64,000 bases of DNA from Pegoplata infirma. Its lineage: Eukaryota; Arthropoda; Insecta; Diptera; Anthomyiidae. Shown here piece by piece: positions 45,789 through 57,184 of the stretch. The stretch spans positions 99,473,550 to 99,537,549 of the forward strand of contig OY992536.1 in assembly GCA_963921195.1 (NCBI GenBank), written 5' to 3'. The notes beneath the pieces are model-generated. The model had not been told where the DNA came from and did no database searches. It saw only the letters and a list, made by a program, of their open reading frames with translations. The translations under genes and the position numbers were made by a program. Each line of letters opens with the position of its first letter. The stretch's first letter is position 1.

Positions 45789-47649
45789 TAGGGTGGCTCG
45801 TTTTTGGGCTTTTCTCTCTGATAAAATTCTAATACCCGCCAAAAGTGTCGGTCCCCTAAGGGTAACTCACATGCAAAATATCACTCCGATCAGAGTTTAT
45901 CTTCTGTCTCCACTTTGAGCCTCAAAATTGGGGTTTTCGCAAAAAAGAACTTTTTAAAAAAAAAAAAAAAAAATTTAAGTTTTTTTATTTAAATAATTAA
46001 AAAAATATTTTTGTATAATATTTGATCGTAAATACTTAAATATGAAATTTAAAGATTTTACGGTATCATTAACCCGTTCAAACTTGAAACCAAAAAAATG
46101 GTATGATTTTGGGGGCGTTCTCAAAACACCTTTTTTAAAAATTTAAAAATTTTATTAAAAAAAAATTTTAAATATACCATTTTTTCTTTCTAAATTCATT
46201 AAGAACACCTTGGAGAAGAAAAATTTGAAATATGACGGATATCCGTCGAGACACTTTTTGGGAATCGCGGGGGGAAGTTAGCGGATTTCAAGGAAATGTT
46301 GGTTTTATCAACAATTTGGATTAATAAAATCTTATAAATTTAATTTTTATGCAAATTAACGGTTTTTTGGTGTCGTGGCATTCTATTAGATAACTTTAAG
46401 TATGTCATGAAATCTTACAGATCTAGGACGTCTTAAACCCACATTGGCTGGGGGTCAAAAATGACCCCCAAATAAAATTTGAAGTTTAGAGCTTAAATTT
46501 TGTGCTAAAAACTAGTATAAAACGGCTTTTATGTTTTTTACCCCAACTTTTATTTTCTATTAATATATTATCTTTAAAAAAATCGTTAACCCTTCTTGGT
46601 AGGGGGTCAAAAATGACCCATTCAATAAAAAGTATATATTTTTTCATATAAAATTAATTTGTGGCAATCTATAAGATAACTTTAAATCAACCCTTAAATC
46701 TCACATATTTAAGATATCTTTAACCCACATTGGCCAGGGGTCAAAAATGACCCCGGCAAAAACTTTTAGGCATAGTGCTTGAATTTTTTGATATAAACAA
46801 AATATATATTTTTTATTTAATGGGTCATTTTTGACCCCCTACCAAGAAGGGGTAATGATTTTTTTAAGATAATATAATAATACGAAATAATAGTTGGGGT
46901 AAAAAACACAAAAGCTGTTTTATACTTGTTTATAGCACAAAATTTAAGCTCTAAACTTCAAATTTTATTCGGGGTCATTTTTGACCCCCAGCCAATGTGG
47001 GTTAAAGACGTCCTAGATCGGTAAGATTTCATGGCAGACTTAAAGTTATATAATAGAATGCCACGACACCAAAAAACCGTTAATTTGCACAAAAATTAAA
47101 TTTATAAGATATTATTAATCCAAATTATTGATAAAACCAACATTTCCTTGAAATCCGCTAACTTCCCCCCGCGATTCCCAAAAAGTGGCTTGACGGATAT
47201 CCGCCATATTTCAAATTTTTCTTCTCCTTGGTGTTTTTAATAAATTCAGAAAGAAAAAATGGTATATTTAAAATTTTTTTTTAATAAAATTTTGAAATTT
47301 TGAAAAAAGGTGTTTTGAGAACGCCCCCAAAATCATGCCATTTTTTTGGTTTCAAGTTTGAACGGGTTAATGATACCGTAAAATCTTTAAATTTCATATT
47401 TAAGTATTTACGATCAAATATTATACAAAAACAATTTTTTAATTATTTAAATAAAAAAACTTAATTTTTTTTTTTTTAAAAAAAAAAGTCCTTTTTGGCG
47501 AAAACCCCAATTTTGAGGCTCAAAGTGGAGACAGAAGATAAACTCCGATCGGGGTGATATTTTGCATGTGAGTTACCCTTAGGGGACCGACACTTTTGGC
47601 GGGTATTAGAATTTGATCAGAGAGAAAAGCCCAAAAACGAGCCATCCTA
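45789..47649. mobile_element. hAT-like giant hairpin, 1861 bp, 8-bp target duplication
   Basis: Ends TAGGGTGGCTCGTTTTTGGG and inverted TAGGATGGCTCGTTTTTGGG; GTACCTAC is duplicated at 45781-45788 and 47650-47657. The two halves are inverse copies along almost the whole length (for example CCGACACTTTTGGCGGG, TTGAGGCTCAAAGTGGAG, GGGGTCAAAAATGACCCC motifs) with a centre near 46790. No frame. A transcript would form a ~900-bp hairpin. Confidence 0.9.
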
Positions 47650-47656
47650 GTACCTA

Positions 47657-48439
47657 CACTTAAAAAATTATGTCATTAACTGTTTGTAGTTTATTTAAAA
47701 AGTTTTCCGTTTAGTCGTTTTTAAAAGAAAAAACATTTGTTTGATGTTCAGTTTTTATTAATGACTACTGCTGTCCTTTGTTTCAAAAATAACACACTAA
47801 AAAATAAAGACTTTCATTAACATTTAATCTTTAAAGTCATTTATTTTTGTTCTCTAAGTAAAAACTACTGATTTTTCTTTAAATTTTTAATGATTTGTGT
47901 AAGTATTTTTTTTTTTTAAATTGTTGGTATTTTTAAGTTTTTAGTTTTTATTTTTATTTAGTAAAAAAATTCAAAAAATTATTTATAGAAATATAAAAAC
48001 ATGTTTGTATCAAGTGACTTTGGCACGATGGGTAGAATGTCTGGCCAGAATGTAATTGATTGCGGTATCGATTCCCCAAAATTTTAAAAAAATATTTCAA
48101 TAGAAAATTGTAAAAAATAACCTACGAAATCATTAATTTTTAATGTTTTCATAGGTTATTTTTTTGGAATTTGTTGGTAAAAATAACAGAACTATCATTA
48201 ATTTTTAATGATTTCGTAGGTTATTTTTTTGAATTAGTTGGTAAAAAAGAATGAAAAAACCGTAATTTTTCAATGCTTAATGTTATGTATTTATGAAAAT
48301 TTTGTCTACAGTAAAAAATAAATGTTGATGTTTGTTAAAACAAATAAATAATTACTGGGATGGTTTTCAATTGTTTATTCACTGGTTTTAAATGTGTTTT
48401 TTATTTGTTTTTGCCTACAAAGTGTTTTTTTTTTGAGTG
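47657..48439 (+). mobile_element. CACTC/CACTT-ended element with tRNA-like module, copy 1
   Basis: Starts CACTTAAAAAATTATGTCAT and ends TTTTTTTTTGAGTG, TA at 48440-48441. Shared with the copies at 57185, 58611 and 59614: GTCATTAACTGTTTGTAG, GATGTTCAGTTTTTATTAAT, repeats of AACCTACGAAATCATTAATT, TTACTGGGATGGTTTTCAAT. The hAT hairpin inserted at its left edge. Confidence 0.75.
48013..48079 (+). other. tRNA-like module, copy 1
   Basis: TTTGGCACGATGGGTAGAAT matches a tRNA D-arm/A box, and GGTATCGATTCC about 40 bases later is a weakened B box (GGGATCGATTCC in the sister copies). No perfect cloverleaf could be drawn. Confidence 0.6.
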
Positions 48440-48615
48440 TAGGCTTTACAATTTTAAATCGCGAATATCGCAAATACTAGCGGTAACTTCGAAAAACGTC
48501 TTGCACCATTGAATTCAGCGTACCCGAATTAGCTTTAGGGTGCCCAACTTGTTAATTTTTGCGACTAGCACAGTGTTATTAAAGGAAATAATGACCTCGA
48601 GCTAGAATAAACCAT

Positions 48616-49107
48616 CTCAAAATATAATATTTTTAAGGTCGAATAAAACAATTTTTATTTTTTAATAAAAAATTAATCAGAATTTTGTAAATTTTTTAAT
48701 TTAAAATGTATTTAGAAATGGTTCAATTTATTTTTCTAAAATTTTTTAAATTTCAAAATCAAGAAAAAATTTTTAGATAATATTTTCCAAATAAATTTTG
48801 AAATGGTGTTATCTTTGTAGTTTAAAGTTTACTTTATACATTTTATATATTCGTTTTATGTTTACAAAACTACATACATTTACAAAAGATTCTTACACGA
48901 TTGTACTCGTATTGATACAACTTTGGCTAAAATGTGTGTCAATACAGTTCATACATATAAGGCATTCGACATCAAATGTTCAGCAAAAAAAAAAAAACAT
49001 GTGTGCCATGAATTTCTGAATAGATTGTATTGATAGCTCTATAAGGAACTAAGAAAATTGCGTTTTTGGTTTTTTATTTTTTCATAACCGGGCCTTAGGA
49101 GGCAAAA
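48616..49107. other. No gene seen
   Basis: AT-rich; one 73-codon open frame without motif. Confidence 0.5.
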
Positions 49108-49761
49108 AATTGTCAAATTTTGTGTCGAGCTGCCTTGATTAACTATTTATTAAATTATAACGGAATGCACAATAACCTTAAAAATTTTTATTCTTGTATA
49201 TTTTTTTATCGATTAAAAATTTTTATTTTAAAAAATTTTCAGAAACCGTTCTGAAATTTCACATTTTTTCAAAAAGTCAATTTATGAAAAATCCGGATAC
49301 GTTTTTTTAAGACGCGCGTTTTCTCATTTTTTTTTCGAGAAAATCGCATTTAAATATTAAATTTCATATCAATTTATTAATTGCTTGTATTTTCTTGTTT
49401 CCACATAGTGTATGAGTATTATTTATGCAAATATTTGTTACTCATCCGTTATGCTGAAACAAGAAAATACAAGCAAATTACAAAATTGATATAAAACTTA
49501 ATATTGATTTTTTTTTGTAAGGATATACAAACATCTAAACTAAAAAAAAATAAAAAAAAACAACGGCCGGATTTTTGATAAACTGGCTTTTTTAAAAATA
49601 AGAAATTTCAGAACAGGTTCTGAAAATTTTTCAAAATTCAAAATATTTAATCGATAGCCCATAAAAATATACAAGAATGCAATTGTTTGAAGTTAAGGTG
49701 CGTTCCGTATTAATTTGATAAATATTTAATTAAGACAGCTCGACATAAATTTGACCATTTT
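49108..49761. repeat. Fold-back repeat, ~650 bp
   Basis: AAATTGTCAAATTTTGTGTC and GAGCTGCCTTGATTAA at the left pair with TTAATTAAGACAGCTCGACA and TAAATTTGACCATTTT at the right; GAAACCGTTCTGAAATTTC pairs with GAAATTTCAGAACAGGTTC near the centre, and CTTGTTTCCACATA/GAAACAAG-like text sits in the loop. Confidence 0.75.
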
Positions 49762-50099
49762 AACATGATAATGTTTTTAGGCTGGTGTCTAATTTTTAAA
49801 AAGTCGCAGGACGCCACCTCAGTTTGACTATATAAGCTAACGATTAACGAAAAAGAAAATAAGAATTACTATTTTCATTTTCTTAAAACCAAAAATTTTA
49901 ATAACTTGGGTTTGTAACTTGGATAATAATTCACCTCGTGGTGAATAAACCCGTTTTTCACCAGCTGGTGAATAAAAAGTAACATAATTATTTTTCAACA
50001 AAAAATTTTTTTTTTTTCATCAATTTTTTTTCTATAAAATATTTTTTTTTCATCAATTTTTTTTTCCATCAACAATTTTTTTTTTCATCAATTTTTTTT
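49762..50099. other. No gene seen; T-rich simple DNA begins
   Basis: From about 50000 the DNA becomes runs of T with CATCAA spacers, a simple-sequence version of the repeat shared with 55265-55400. Confidence 0.5.
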
Positions 50100-50640
50100 T
50101 CATCAATTTTTTTTTTATCAAATTGATTTTTTCATAAATTTTTTTTTCAGCAAATTTTTTTTTTTTTCATCATTTTTTTTTTATCAAATTTTTTTTTTCA
50201 TAAATTTTTTTTCATAAAATTTTTTTAACAAAAATTTTGGGTTCATTAATTTTTTTTTAACATAATTATGTTTTTCGTGAAAAAAAATCAATTTTTTTTT
50301 ACCAAAACTACTTTTTCACCAAGTCTAAGCTTTTTGCATAAAAATTTTCCATTTGTTTATCAAATGTACATAAAACAAGTGAGAGTGGTATATTCTTTGG
50401 TGCCGAATCTTTTATACTCTCCAAAAAGTAAAAACACTTTTTTGCACTTATTTTTGCACTCACTTAGAAAATGTACAGCTCTTTTGGTTTGTAATTGGGT
50501 CCTCGACTGATATTTCAATTCGTTTTGCATGGAATAGCAAAGTAATATAACATTATTTTTTCTAAAAAAACTTTGCTTTGTCAAGTACACCCAAATCTGC
50601 CGCAAAACATTATCATGATTTAATGCCTCTTAACCCAGGT
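50100..50640. repeat. Direct repeat copy A (with 55265-55819)
   Basis: Shares with 55265-55819 the T-run/CATCAA stretch, GGGTTCATTAA, TTTTTCACCAAGTCTAAGC, GCACTCACTTA-GAA-ATGTACAG and AGCAAAGTAATATAACATTA up to CATTATCATGATTTA. About 500 bp at high similarity. Confidence 0.8.
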
Positions 50641-50778
50641 TTTGAAAAATTAAAAAATCAAAAAAAGGCAATTTTTAAGTTCAATACAACCTTTTCAGAA
50701 ATTCATGTTTTTCTGTAGCGGGTGTGGAATGCCTCATATATGTATACCCTCTATCACTACAGTGGAGAGTATAAAAAT
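50371..50778 (-). mobile_element. HINE remnant, minus strand, core lost
   Basis: Its 3' end in complement is GATTCGGCACCAAAGAATAT and ACTCTCACTTGTTT (50371-50420); its 5' end in complement is TTTTTATACTCTCCACTGTA (50760-50778). The (TA)n/GTCY core is missing. Confidence 0.6.
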
Positions 50779-51052
50779 AAGTAAAAAAAAAATATTGTTT
50801 GTATATTTTTTTTTTGCTGGGCCAAACTATAACCCCCCGCCTTCCAGCCCATCGTCACGAAAAAAAAGTGTTCAACTTGGCTAACAATTTAAACGAGTTT
50901 TAAGACCACAATTTATTCGTGCCACCCTAATGTATATAAATCTTCAACGAAACATGATTTTAGTTTTGCCAACATTTGTTTTTAAACACTCTAAAAATGA
51001 AAAAATAAACATGTATAAAAATTGTATAAAAAAATTTATAAGTTAATTTTTT
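50779..51052. other. No gene seen
   Basis: Short non-repetitive AT-rich DNA. Confidence 0.4.
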
Positions 51053-52507
51053 CACAGAAAAAATATGGAGGAACAATTTTTTGAGTAATCACCTGTTTAA
51101 ATTTAAAAAAAATTGAGTAATTTTTTTAATGGACTCAGTTAAAAATTTACTCACAAGTTTTTAAAAAAAATAAGTAAATAATTTATTAAAAATGTAATAT
51201 TTTTTTTTAATTTTTTTATTTTCTTAGTTTTGAGAATTCCCATTTAGTTTATAGTTTTCATGAATTTTTCTATGTCTTTAAGACATTAATATTAGGGCGG
51301 GGTAATTTTTTTTCGACAAAATAGTCTAGCAAATTCGGATTCTGCATAAAATTCTAAGAAAAAATGCCGAACAAATCATGCCTCAGAAATCAGTTTTGAC
51401 CCCCCCAATTTTCAAAAATAGTTTTGCACGATATACGGCTTTTTTAGCTGGGCTTATTATTTGGAAAATATTGTTTTACTAATAAATTTTGCTTTTATTT
51501 TGTATTAAGAGGTGCACCTGGTATTTTTGCGTACAGGTAATCCATATTTGATATTTAAACCTCCGCTAGAGGGCGCTAAAAAACAAAAATCTGGATTTGG
51601 GTCTTCAGATTTTTTTTTATTATGAAGCCAGATACTCTAAGTTGCCATTTAGACATTCCCATTTACAGTTTAATTAAATTCCAAAAACTCGCGATTTTAT
51701 TCGCGATTTTAATTTTTTTAAAATCCACCAAAAAATTAAAAAGTGGTAAACTACACGATTCTTTTTTTGGCACAATTTTTAAAACTTTTTCGTTTAAAGT
51801 AGAGGATTTTAGCTTTCAATTTCAATTTTGATTATCAAAATCCGATGTTTTCTTAAGGAGTTATAGATGTTTACTTAAGGAGTTATAGATCTTCGAAGTA
51901 CAGCGATAAACGCTTTGAAAATCCTAAAATCATTTATTAACAAAATTAAAAAAAAAAAAAAAATTTATATGGGCATAATTTAAAAAAAAAAAAAAAAATA
52001 TTAAAAATAGAATCCCTTTGTGTCCTATTAAAATGATGACTGATTTTTTTTTGCAAAAATGTCATACTTTCATAATATGTCAATTAAAAAAAATCAAAAG
52101 AGGTGAAAGTTGACGAAAATGCACAAAAAAATGCATTTGCATTTAATATGTATTTTTTTAATAACACATTTTTTTTACCTTTCAAGTTTAATGTAGAGGG
52201 CTTAAGCTTTTAATTTCAATTTTGATTTTAAAAATCGGATATTTACTTAAGAAGTTATCGCTCATCAAACCACACTACTTTTTCATATTTTGTGATTTTT
52301 AAAAAATGAAAATCGCGAGATTTTGGAATTTAATAAAACTGTAAATGGGAATGTCTAAATGGCTCCATAGTGTATCTATGTACACAATCTAAAGATCCCA
52401 GGTAAAAAAAATACCCTTTTTCTCGTGATGATTAACGGAAAATGTGCACAATTTTTTACTCAATAGCATTAAAAATTTACTTAAAATTCTTTTATATTTT
52501 TTCTGTG
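51053..52507. mobile_element. CACAGAAAAAATAT-ended TIR element with an inner palindrome
   Basis: Left end CACAGAAAAAATATGGAGGA, right end (inverse) CACAGAAAAAATATAAAAGA. AAAATTGAGTAATTTTT-like repeats lie next to both ends. A palindrome occupies 51642-52363: TTAGACATTCCCATTTACAG pairs with CTGTAAATGGGAATGTCTAA, and ATTCCAAAAACTCGCGATTT with AAATCGCGAGATTTTGGAAT. No coding evidence; a 69-codon open frame crosses one arm. Confidence 0.65.
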
Positions 52508-53250
52508 TAAGAAATTGAATGTTTGGGTTACACTGAATTTCTATTATTGGCAAACGGATTTTTAGAGAATTAGTGTGATTTTTTTTTTAAATTTCGATAT
52601 GTTGTTATTGACAAAAAATTACTTGAAACATCTCACAAGGGAAGTATCTAAACACTTATGAACCGATTTGCCTGAAACTTAAAATATATATAAAAGATTC
52701 TAAGGTTGGGGTGTCTCGGCTTATCGGCCATAGCAATGTTTTATTTTCGTTGTCCCCTTATGAAACCATGTGGACCTTTGGAAAAATGTCGATAACTTCC
52801 GAACTACCACACAGAAAAAATATGGAGGAAACAAATTAGAGTAATCACTTGTTTAAATTTAAAAACAAAAATTGAGTAATTTTTTAATTGACGCAATTAA
52901 AAATTTACTTAAAAATTTTAAAAACAATTTAAGTAAATAATTTAATAAAAATTTAATAGTTTTTTTAATTTTTTTTTAACTCTCATAGTTTTTTGAATTC
53001 TCGTTTAGTTTATAGTTTTTTGTGTATGTATATGAAAGTTTGTAATCGTCTTTATAAAATTTTCGTATGTTTTTGAGACATAAATATGTTTGGTAAAGTT
53101 TGAAAAAACAAGTTTTTTGTTTTTTTTTTGTAAAAAAAAAAAATTAAAACTTTTTTAAACCTTAAAAAAAATAAATAGATAAATTTTGAGTAAATTTTTA
53201 ATTGTGTCAATTAAAAATTTGCTCAAATTTTTTTCAAACATTTAATAAAT

Positions 53251-54476
53251 TGAAGTTTTTATTTATTTCGGTTTGAGTCCATATTAATTATTTCTGAGAA
53301 ATAATTATTTTTGTTGTACAATGAGAAAATCTGAAAAAAAAATAATTGACAACACAGGCTAAGTGGAGATGTCGACAGCTTTCGGAAGAAGCCACCCTTC
53401 CTTCGTCAGCACTCTTTGATTGTCACTGCAGGTGTGTAAGATTAAAATCAGCTATTTAAACGTACATTTAGGCGAAAAAGATGATTTTAATCTTACAGTG
53501 ACAATCGAAGAGTGCTGACTAGGGTGCTCAGTCAATTAATTCTTGTTCGATTAATCGAAAAATTTAGACGAATAATTGTTCGATTAATTTAAAATTGCTA
53601 ATTTCGATTATACGATTAATCGAAGAATTTATGCCGATTAATCGAATAATATTAATTTATGGGTTTTCTGGAAATATGTATAATTTTTTAAAAGTTTTAA
53701 GTCCAATGAACAAACCAAATGTATGTTACCGTTGGAATTAAAAACACACAGTCATGTTTAAATTTGTTTTCGGATTTTCGCTGATTTTGAAGCTTGGCTT
53801 TGTTAAACGACCTAAATAAGAACCTGGTAAAATTTTAGGCCAAATCGGTTAACTGTATGACAGCGCTAAAATCGGTCAACGTTTGGAGTTTTGGGCAAAA
53901 ACGCACCAATTTATAAAAAAAATTCAAATTTAAGATTTTCCCAAATGTTGTCAGATAATAAATACAATATTTTTTTTGTGACAGTGGCAATCCATAAAAT
54001 TTGTTTTTGAATTTTACACATTTTACAAATCTCCAATATAATTTTTTAAAAATTTTCTCAAACAAATTAGCAGAAAACTTTTTGATACATTTTGAAATGA
54101 TTTTAATTTTGTTTTTTGTTGTTAATAAAATGTTAAAATACTTGTAATTAATATTGTTTATTTACTCAAGTACCAATTTTTTCTAAAATTGTTGAAAAAA
54201 ATCTTGTAATTTAGAAAATTTCTGAATTTGTAATTATTCGATTAATCGAACAATTTTAAAATTTTATTCGTTTAATCGAATAATTTAAAAATGGCAAATA
54301 TCGATTAATCGTTTAAGTGCTGACGAAGGAAGTGTGGATTCTTCCGAAAGCTGTCGACATCTCCACTTAGCCTGTGTTGTCAATTAATTTTTTCAGATTT
54401 TCTCATTGTACAACAAAAATAATTATTTCTCAGAAATAATTAATATGGACTCAAACCGAAATAAATAAAAACTTCA
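53251..54476. mobile_element. Palindromic element, third level of the nest
   Basis: TGAAGTTTTTATTTATTTCG at 53251 is inverted at 54457-54476, and both arms run through TGTACAATGAGAAAATCTG and GGCTAAGTGGAGATGTCGAC, AGCTTTCGGAAGAA. The arm tip has its own hairpin (CACTCTTTGATTGTCACTG / CAGTGACAATCGAAGAGTG, 53409-53514). Confidence 0.85.
53520..54315. mobile_element. Insertion with 8-9-bp target duplication, innermost level
   Basis: AGTGCTGAC is present at 53511-53519 and 54316-54324, and joining the two sides restores the palindrome of the surrounding element. It starts TAGGGTGCTCAGTCAATTAA, hAT-like, and is rich in TTCGATTAATCGAA palindromes near both ends. The right end does not mirror the first bases, so the class is provisional. 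Confidence 0.65.
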
Positions 54477-55059
54477 GTTATAAAATATAAAGTCCAACAA
54501 TATACAAAACATCTAAAAAAATGTTATTAAAAATTTACTCAATACTATTAAATCGTTTACTGGTGCAAAATTGAGTAATTTTTTACTCAATAGTATTAAA
54601 AATTTACTCAAATATTTTTTTTATTTTTTTCTATGCAGGAATATCGTCTAGGGCAAAAATACTTCTCGACTTAAATTTAATAAAGACTATTTCTTATTCA
54701 CGTAGATATCGTACGTCTATGTCCTCACATAAATACCCCCAAAAATTTACACATTTTACTGAAAAAAATATTTAAAGAAGCCGAATCTTTACAAGGTTAT
54801 ACCACCGTTGGATAGGCATTAAAAAACCCTTTCTCTCATATGAAAACATCATATAGTTTCTTTAAAAGAAATGGCTGAAAAATCCAAAAAACGATTTTTT
54901 CGCCATTTTTGACCCATGTTTTGAACCCCTAAATCCCCGATATGGCCGATAAGCCGAGACACCCCAACCTTAGAATTGTCTCTTTTATATATATTTTACG
55001 TTTCATGCAAATCGGTTCATAAGGGTTGAGATACTTCCCTTGTTAGGCCCCATATAAAA

Positions 55060-55264
55060 ATTTCGCCCGATATTACTAAAAGCGGTTTATTTGCAACAAA
55101 TAGCCAATTTCACTCAAATTTGGTATGTGAGTGTTTTCTACACTTATTAAAGATTTGACAAATTATAGACCCAATAGGTCCATGTTTTGACTTGGTACCG
55201 ATTTTCCGGGAAACACTGGTGTAGGGTATTATATAGTCGGTCTTGACCGACTATAATTTTCTTA
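55060..55264 (+). mobile_element. Tail of a second HINE-like subfamily
   Basis: AGGGTATTATATAGTCGGTC, TTGACCGACTATAATTTTC and TTACTTGTTTT form a 3' hairpin and end like those of HINE repeats, with a different arm. A relative is at 34655-34760. Confidence 0.5.
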
Positions 55265-55819
55265 CTTGTTTTTCATTCAATTTTTTTATCAAATTTTTCA
55301 TTATCATTTTTTTTCTCACCAAAAATTTTTTTTTCATATTTTTTTTTCGTCAATTTTTTTTTACATCAAAAAATTTTTCTTTTCATTAAAAAAATTCATC
55401 AAAAACTTTTTTCCATCAAAATTTTTTTTCAACAAAAATTTGGGGTTCATTAAATTTTTTTAACATAATTTTGTTTTTCGTGGAAAAAAATAATATTTTT
55501 TTTTACCAAAACTACGTTTTCACCAAGTCTAAGCTTTTCGCATAAAAATTTTCCATTTGTTTATCAAAGCAAGTGAGAGTGTTATATTTTGGTGCCGAAT
55601 CTTTTATACTCTCCAAAATGCAAAAACACTTTTGTGCAAATATTTTTGCACTCACTTATGGAATGTACAGCTCTTTTGGTTTTTTTAATGGGGTCCTCGA
55701 CTGATATTTCAGTTCGTTTTGCATGGAATAGCAAAGTAATATAACATTATTTTTTCTAAAAAAAAAACTTTGCTTTGGCAAGTACACCCAAATCTTCCGC
55801 AAAACATTATCATGATTTA
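55265..55819. repeat. Direct repeat copy B (with 50100-50640)
   Basis: See the shared motifs under copy A. It includes the HINE 3' end in complement (GTGAGAGTGTTATATTTTGG and GCCGAATCTTTTATACTCTC, 55568-55616). It ends at CATTATCATGATTTA where a small MITE begins. Confidence 0.8.
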
Positions 55820-55936
55820 GGCCTTTATTCATAATACTTAAAGTGTACTTAAAGTAGGTTTATTTGACAAATATTCATGCAATATCAGTCAAATAAACCT
55901 ACATTAGATTTAATTTACTCATTATGAATAGCCCAG
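55820..55936. mobile_element. Small ~117-bp palindromic MITE, TTA duplication
   Basis: GGCCTTTATTCATAATACTT and AGTAGGTTTATTTGAC pair with GTCAAATAAACCTAC and ATTATGAATAGCCC. TTA lies on both sides (55817-55819, 55937-55939). The paralogous site at 50613-50622 reads CATGATTTAATG without it, which fits an empty site over the few bases that can be compared. Confidence 0.65.
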
Positions 55937-55939
55937 TTA

Positions 55940-57184
55940 ATGTTTTGGGCAAGAGTACAAAATTCGCAGGCATTTTTTTTTAATTTATAAATGGATTTTA
56001 GTTTAGAAATTGTTTGAAAGGGGCTAATTTGCGAAAAAACTGCAAAACAGTTGTTTTAGATTTTTATTTAAATTTCTAAAATAAAACTTAAAAAATTTGT
56101 ATTTTCATAATTTTTATTTAAAATTTTAAAGAAGAACTGAGTTTTTAAGGGCATAATTTTCACATTCTAAGAGCATATTTTCCGTTTTTGCTGCATATTT
56201 TAAGCGCATTAAACCACTTTTTAGAGCATATTTTTGATTTCTCTGGTAATGACTTTTCCTTCCCTGATCTTAGGCAATTTAATATTTTTGTAGCGTATAC
56301 GTTTCATTTATTCCAAAAATGAAAATATTAATCATACGCCATTATTTACGATAAATTCAGTAATTGTATTAGCGTATGAGTGTTATTTGAATTGATTGTA
56401 TTAATAACACCCATACGCCCAAAACCACTGTACATATTTCTTCCTAAAGAAAACTTTATTAAAAAAATATTAAAAAAAAACTAAAAACCAACAAAAAAAA
56501 ATATGATTTTAAACTAATTAAAAACCACAAAATCCTTCTTGTCATTATCTCTTTTATAGATAATCCCAGATCTATTTCGACAAACAATGGTCTGTCAAAA
56601 ATTTTAATAATTACAAAAAACGAAAAGACCTTAAAATTTTTTTCTTTGTTAAGATTTTCTACTCTTGATTTCGGGATAAATTCTTAATAAAAATGTCAAA
56701 AATGAGTTTTAGGTAATTAGCACTAAAAAAAAGTAATTATAGCAAATGTATATTAACAATATGTTTTAGTGACACACACATACACATATATACTTTTACA
56801 GACAATTACACATACATGTACATAAAGATGACTGAAAATACAAGGATGATGAAGACGACGGCGACGTAGACAAAGAAGTAAACCACAAATTAGACCATTG
56901 TGCTAAACTTAACTGATTGCTGCTTATATTTTTTCTACTTCTTCTTCTTCTTCTTTTTGTTGTTGTTTTTAATGTTACATCCTTAATATTTGCCATTGCT
57001 ATTGCCAATGCGGACTGATTTTTTTTTTTTTTTTAAACAGGGAGGGAAGAGATGGGATACTAGGATTTTATGTTATGTATCATATCATTTATACACAAAT
57101 GGAGTATATTATTTAACTGGTGCTACATACATAGGAACTAAAATAATCTATGAGGGTCATCTAAGGAGTTTACGTCTAATTGTA
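55940..57184. other. No gene supported; low-complexity AT-rich DNA
   Basis: A local inverted stretch lies around 56290-56420 (TAGCGTATACG, CATACGCC, TTAGCGTATGAG). CA-rich and GAAGACGACGGCGACG-type DNA at 56765-56870 could be transcribed leader DNA on either strand, but no splice or coding evidence was found. A 70-codon minus-strand frame is driven by AAG/AGA triplets. Confidence 0.4.

Larger units (their letters stand above)
44873..48615. repeat. Outer inverted repeat enclosing two younger elements
   Basis: TTTATTCTAGCTCGCGGTCA (44879) pairs with TGACCTCGAGCTAGAATAAA (48592); CTGGGCACCCTA/TAGGGTGCCCAA and GCTGAATTCAGTGG/CATTGAATTCAGC follow, down to CGCGATTTTTGCGATTTAAA/TTTAAATCGCGAATATCGC. 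The middle holds the hAT-like hairpin 45789-47649 and a CACTT-ended element 47657-48439. Confidence 0.7.
52810..54638. mobile_element. CACAGAAAAAATAT-ended element, second level of the nest
   Basis: Left end CACAGAAAAAATATGGAGGA is the same as at 51053. The right end, CAAATATTTTTTTTATTTTT then TTCTATGCAG, is a weaker inverse match. The internal border repeats (AAAATTGAGTAATTTTTTA) also match the element at 51053-52507. Confidence 0.5.
52635..55043. mobile_element. ACAAGGGAAG-ended TIR element, 2.4 kb, outermost of a four-level nest
   Basis: Ends ACAAGGGAAGTATCTAAACA and inverted ACAAGGGAAGTATCTCAACC; TIR pairing continues about 130 bp through CTTATGAACCGATTTGC and GGTTGGGGTGTCTCGGCTTA. It is related at the tips to 19369-19969. 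No target duplication recognised. No transposase. Confidence 0.8.

Noticed and set aside
56796..57008. Minus-strand frame with an Arg/Lys-rich run
   Set aside because: Driven by an AAG/AGA simple repeat; the Ser-rich remainder comes from GTC/TCG/TCA triplets. No homology recognised.
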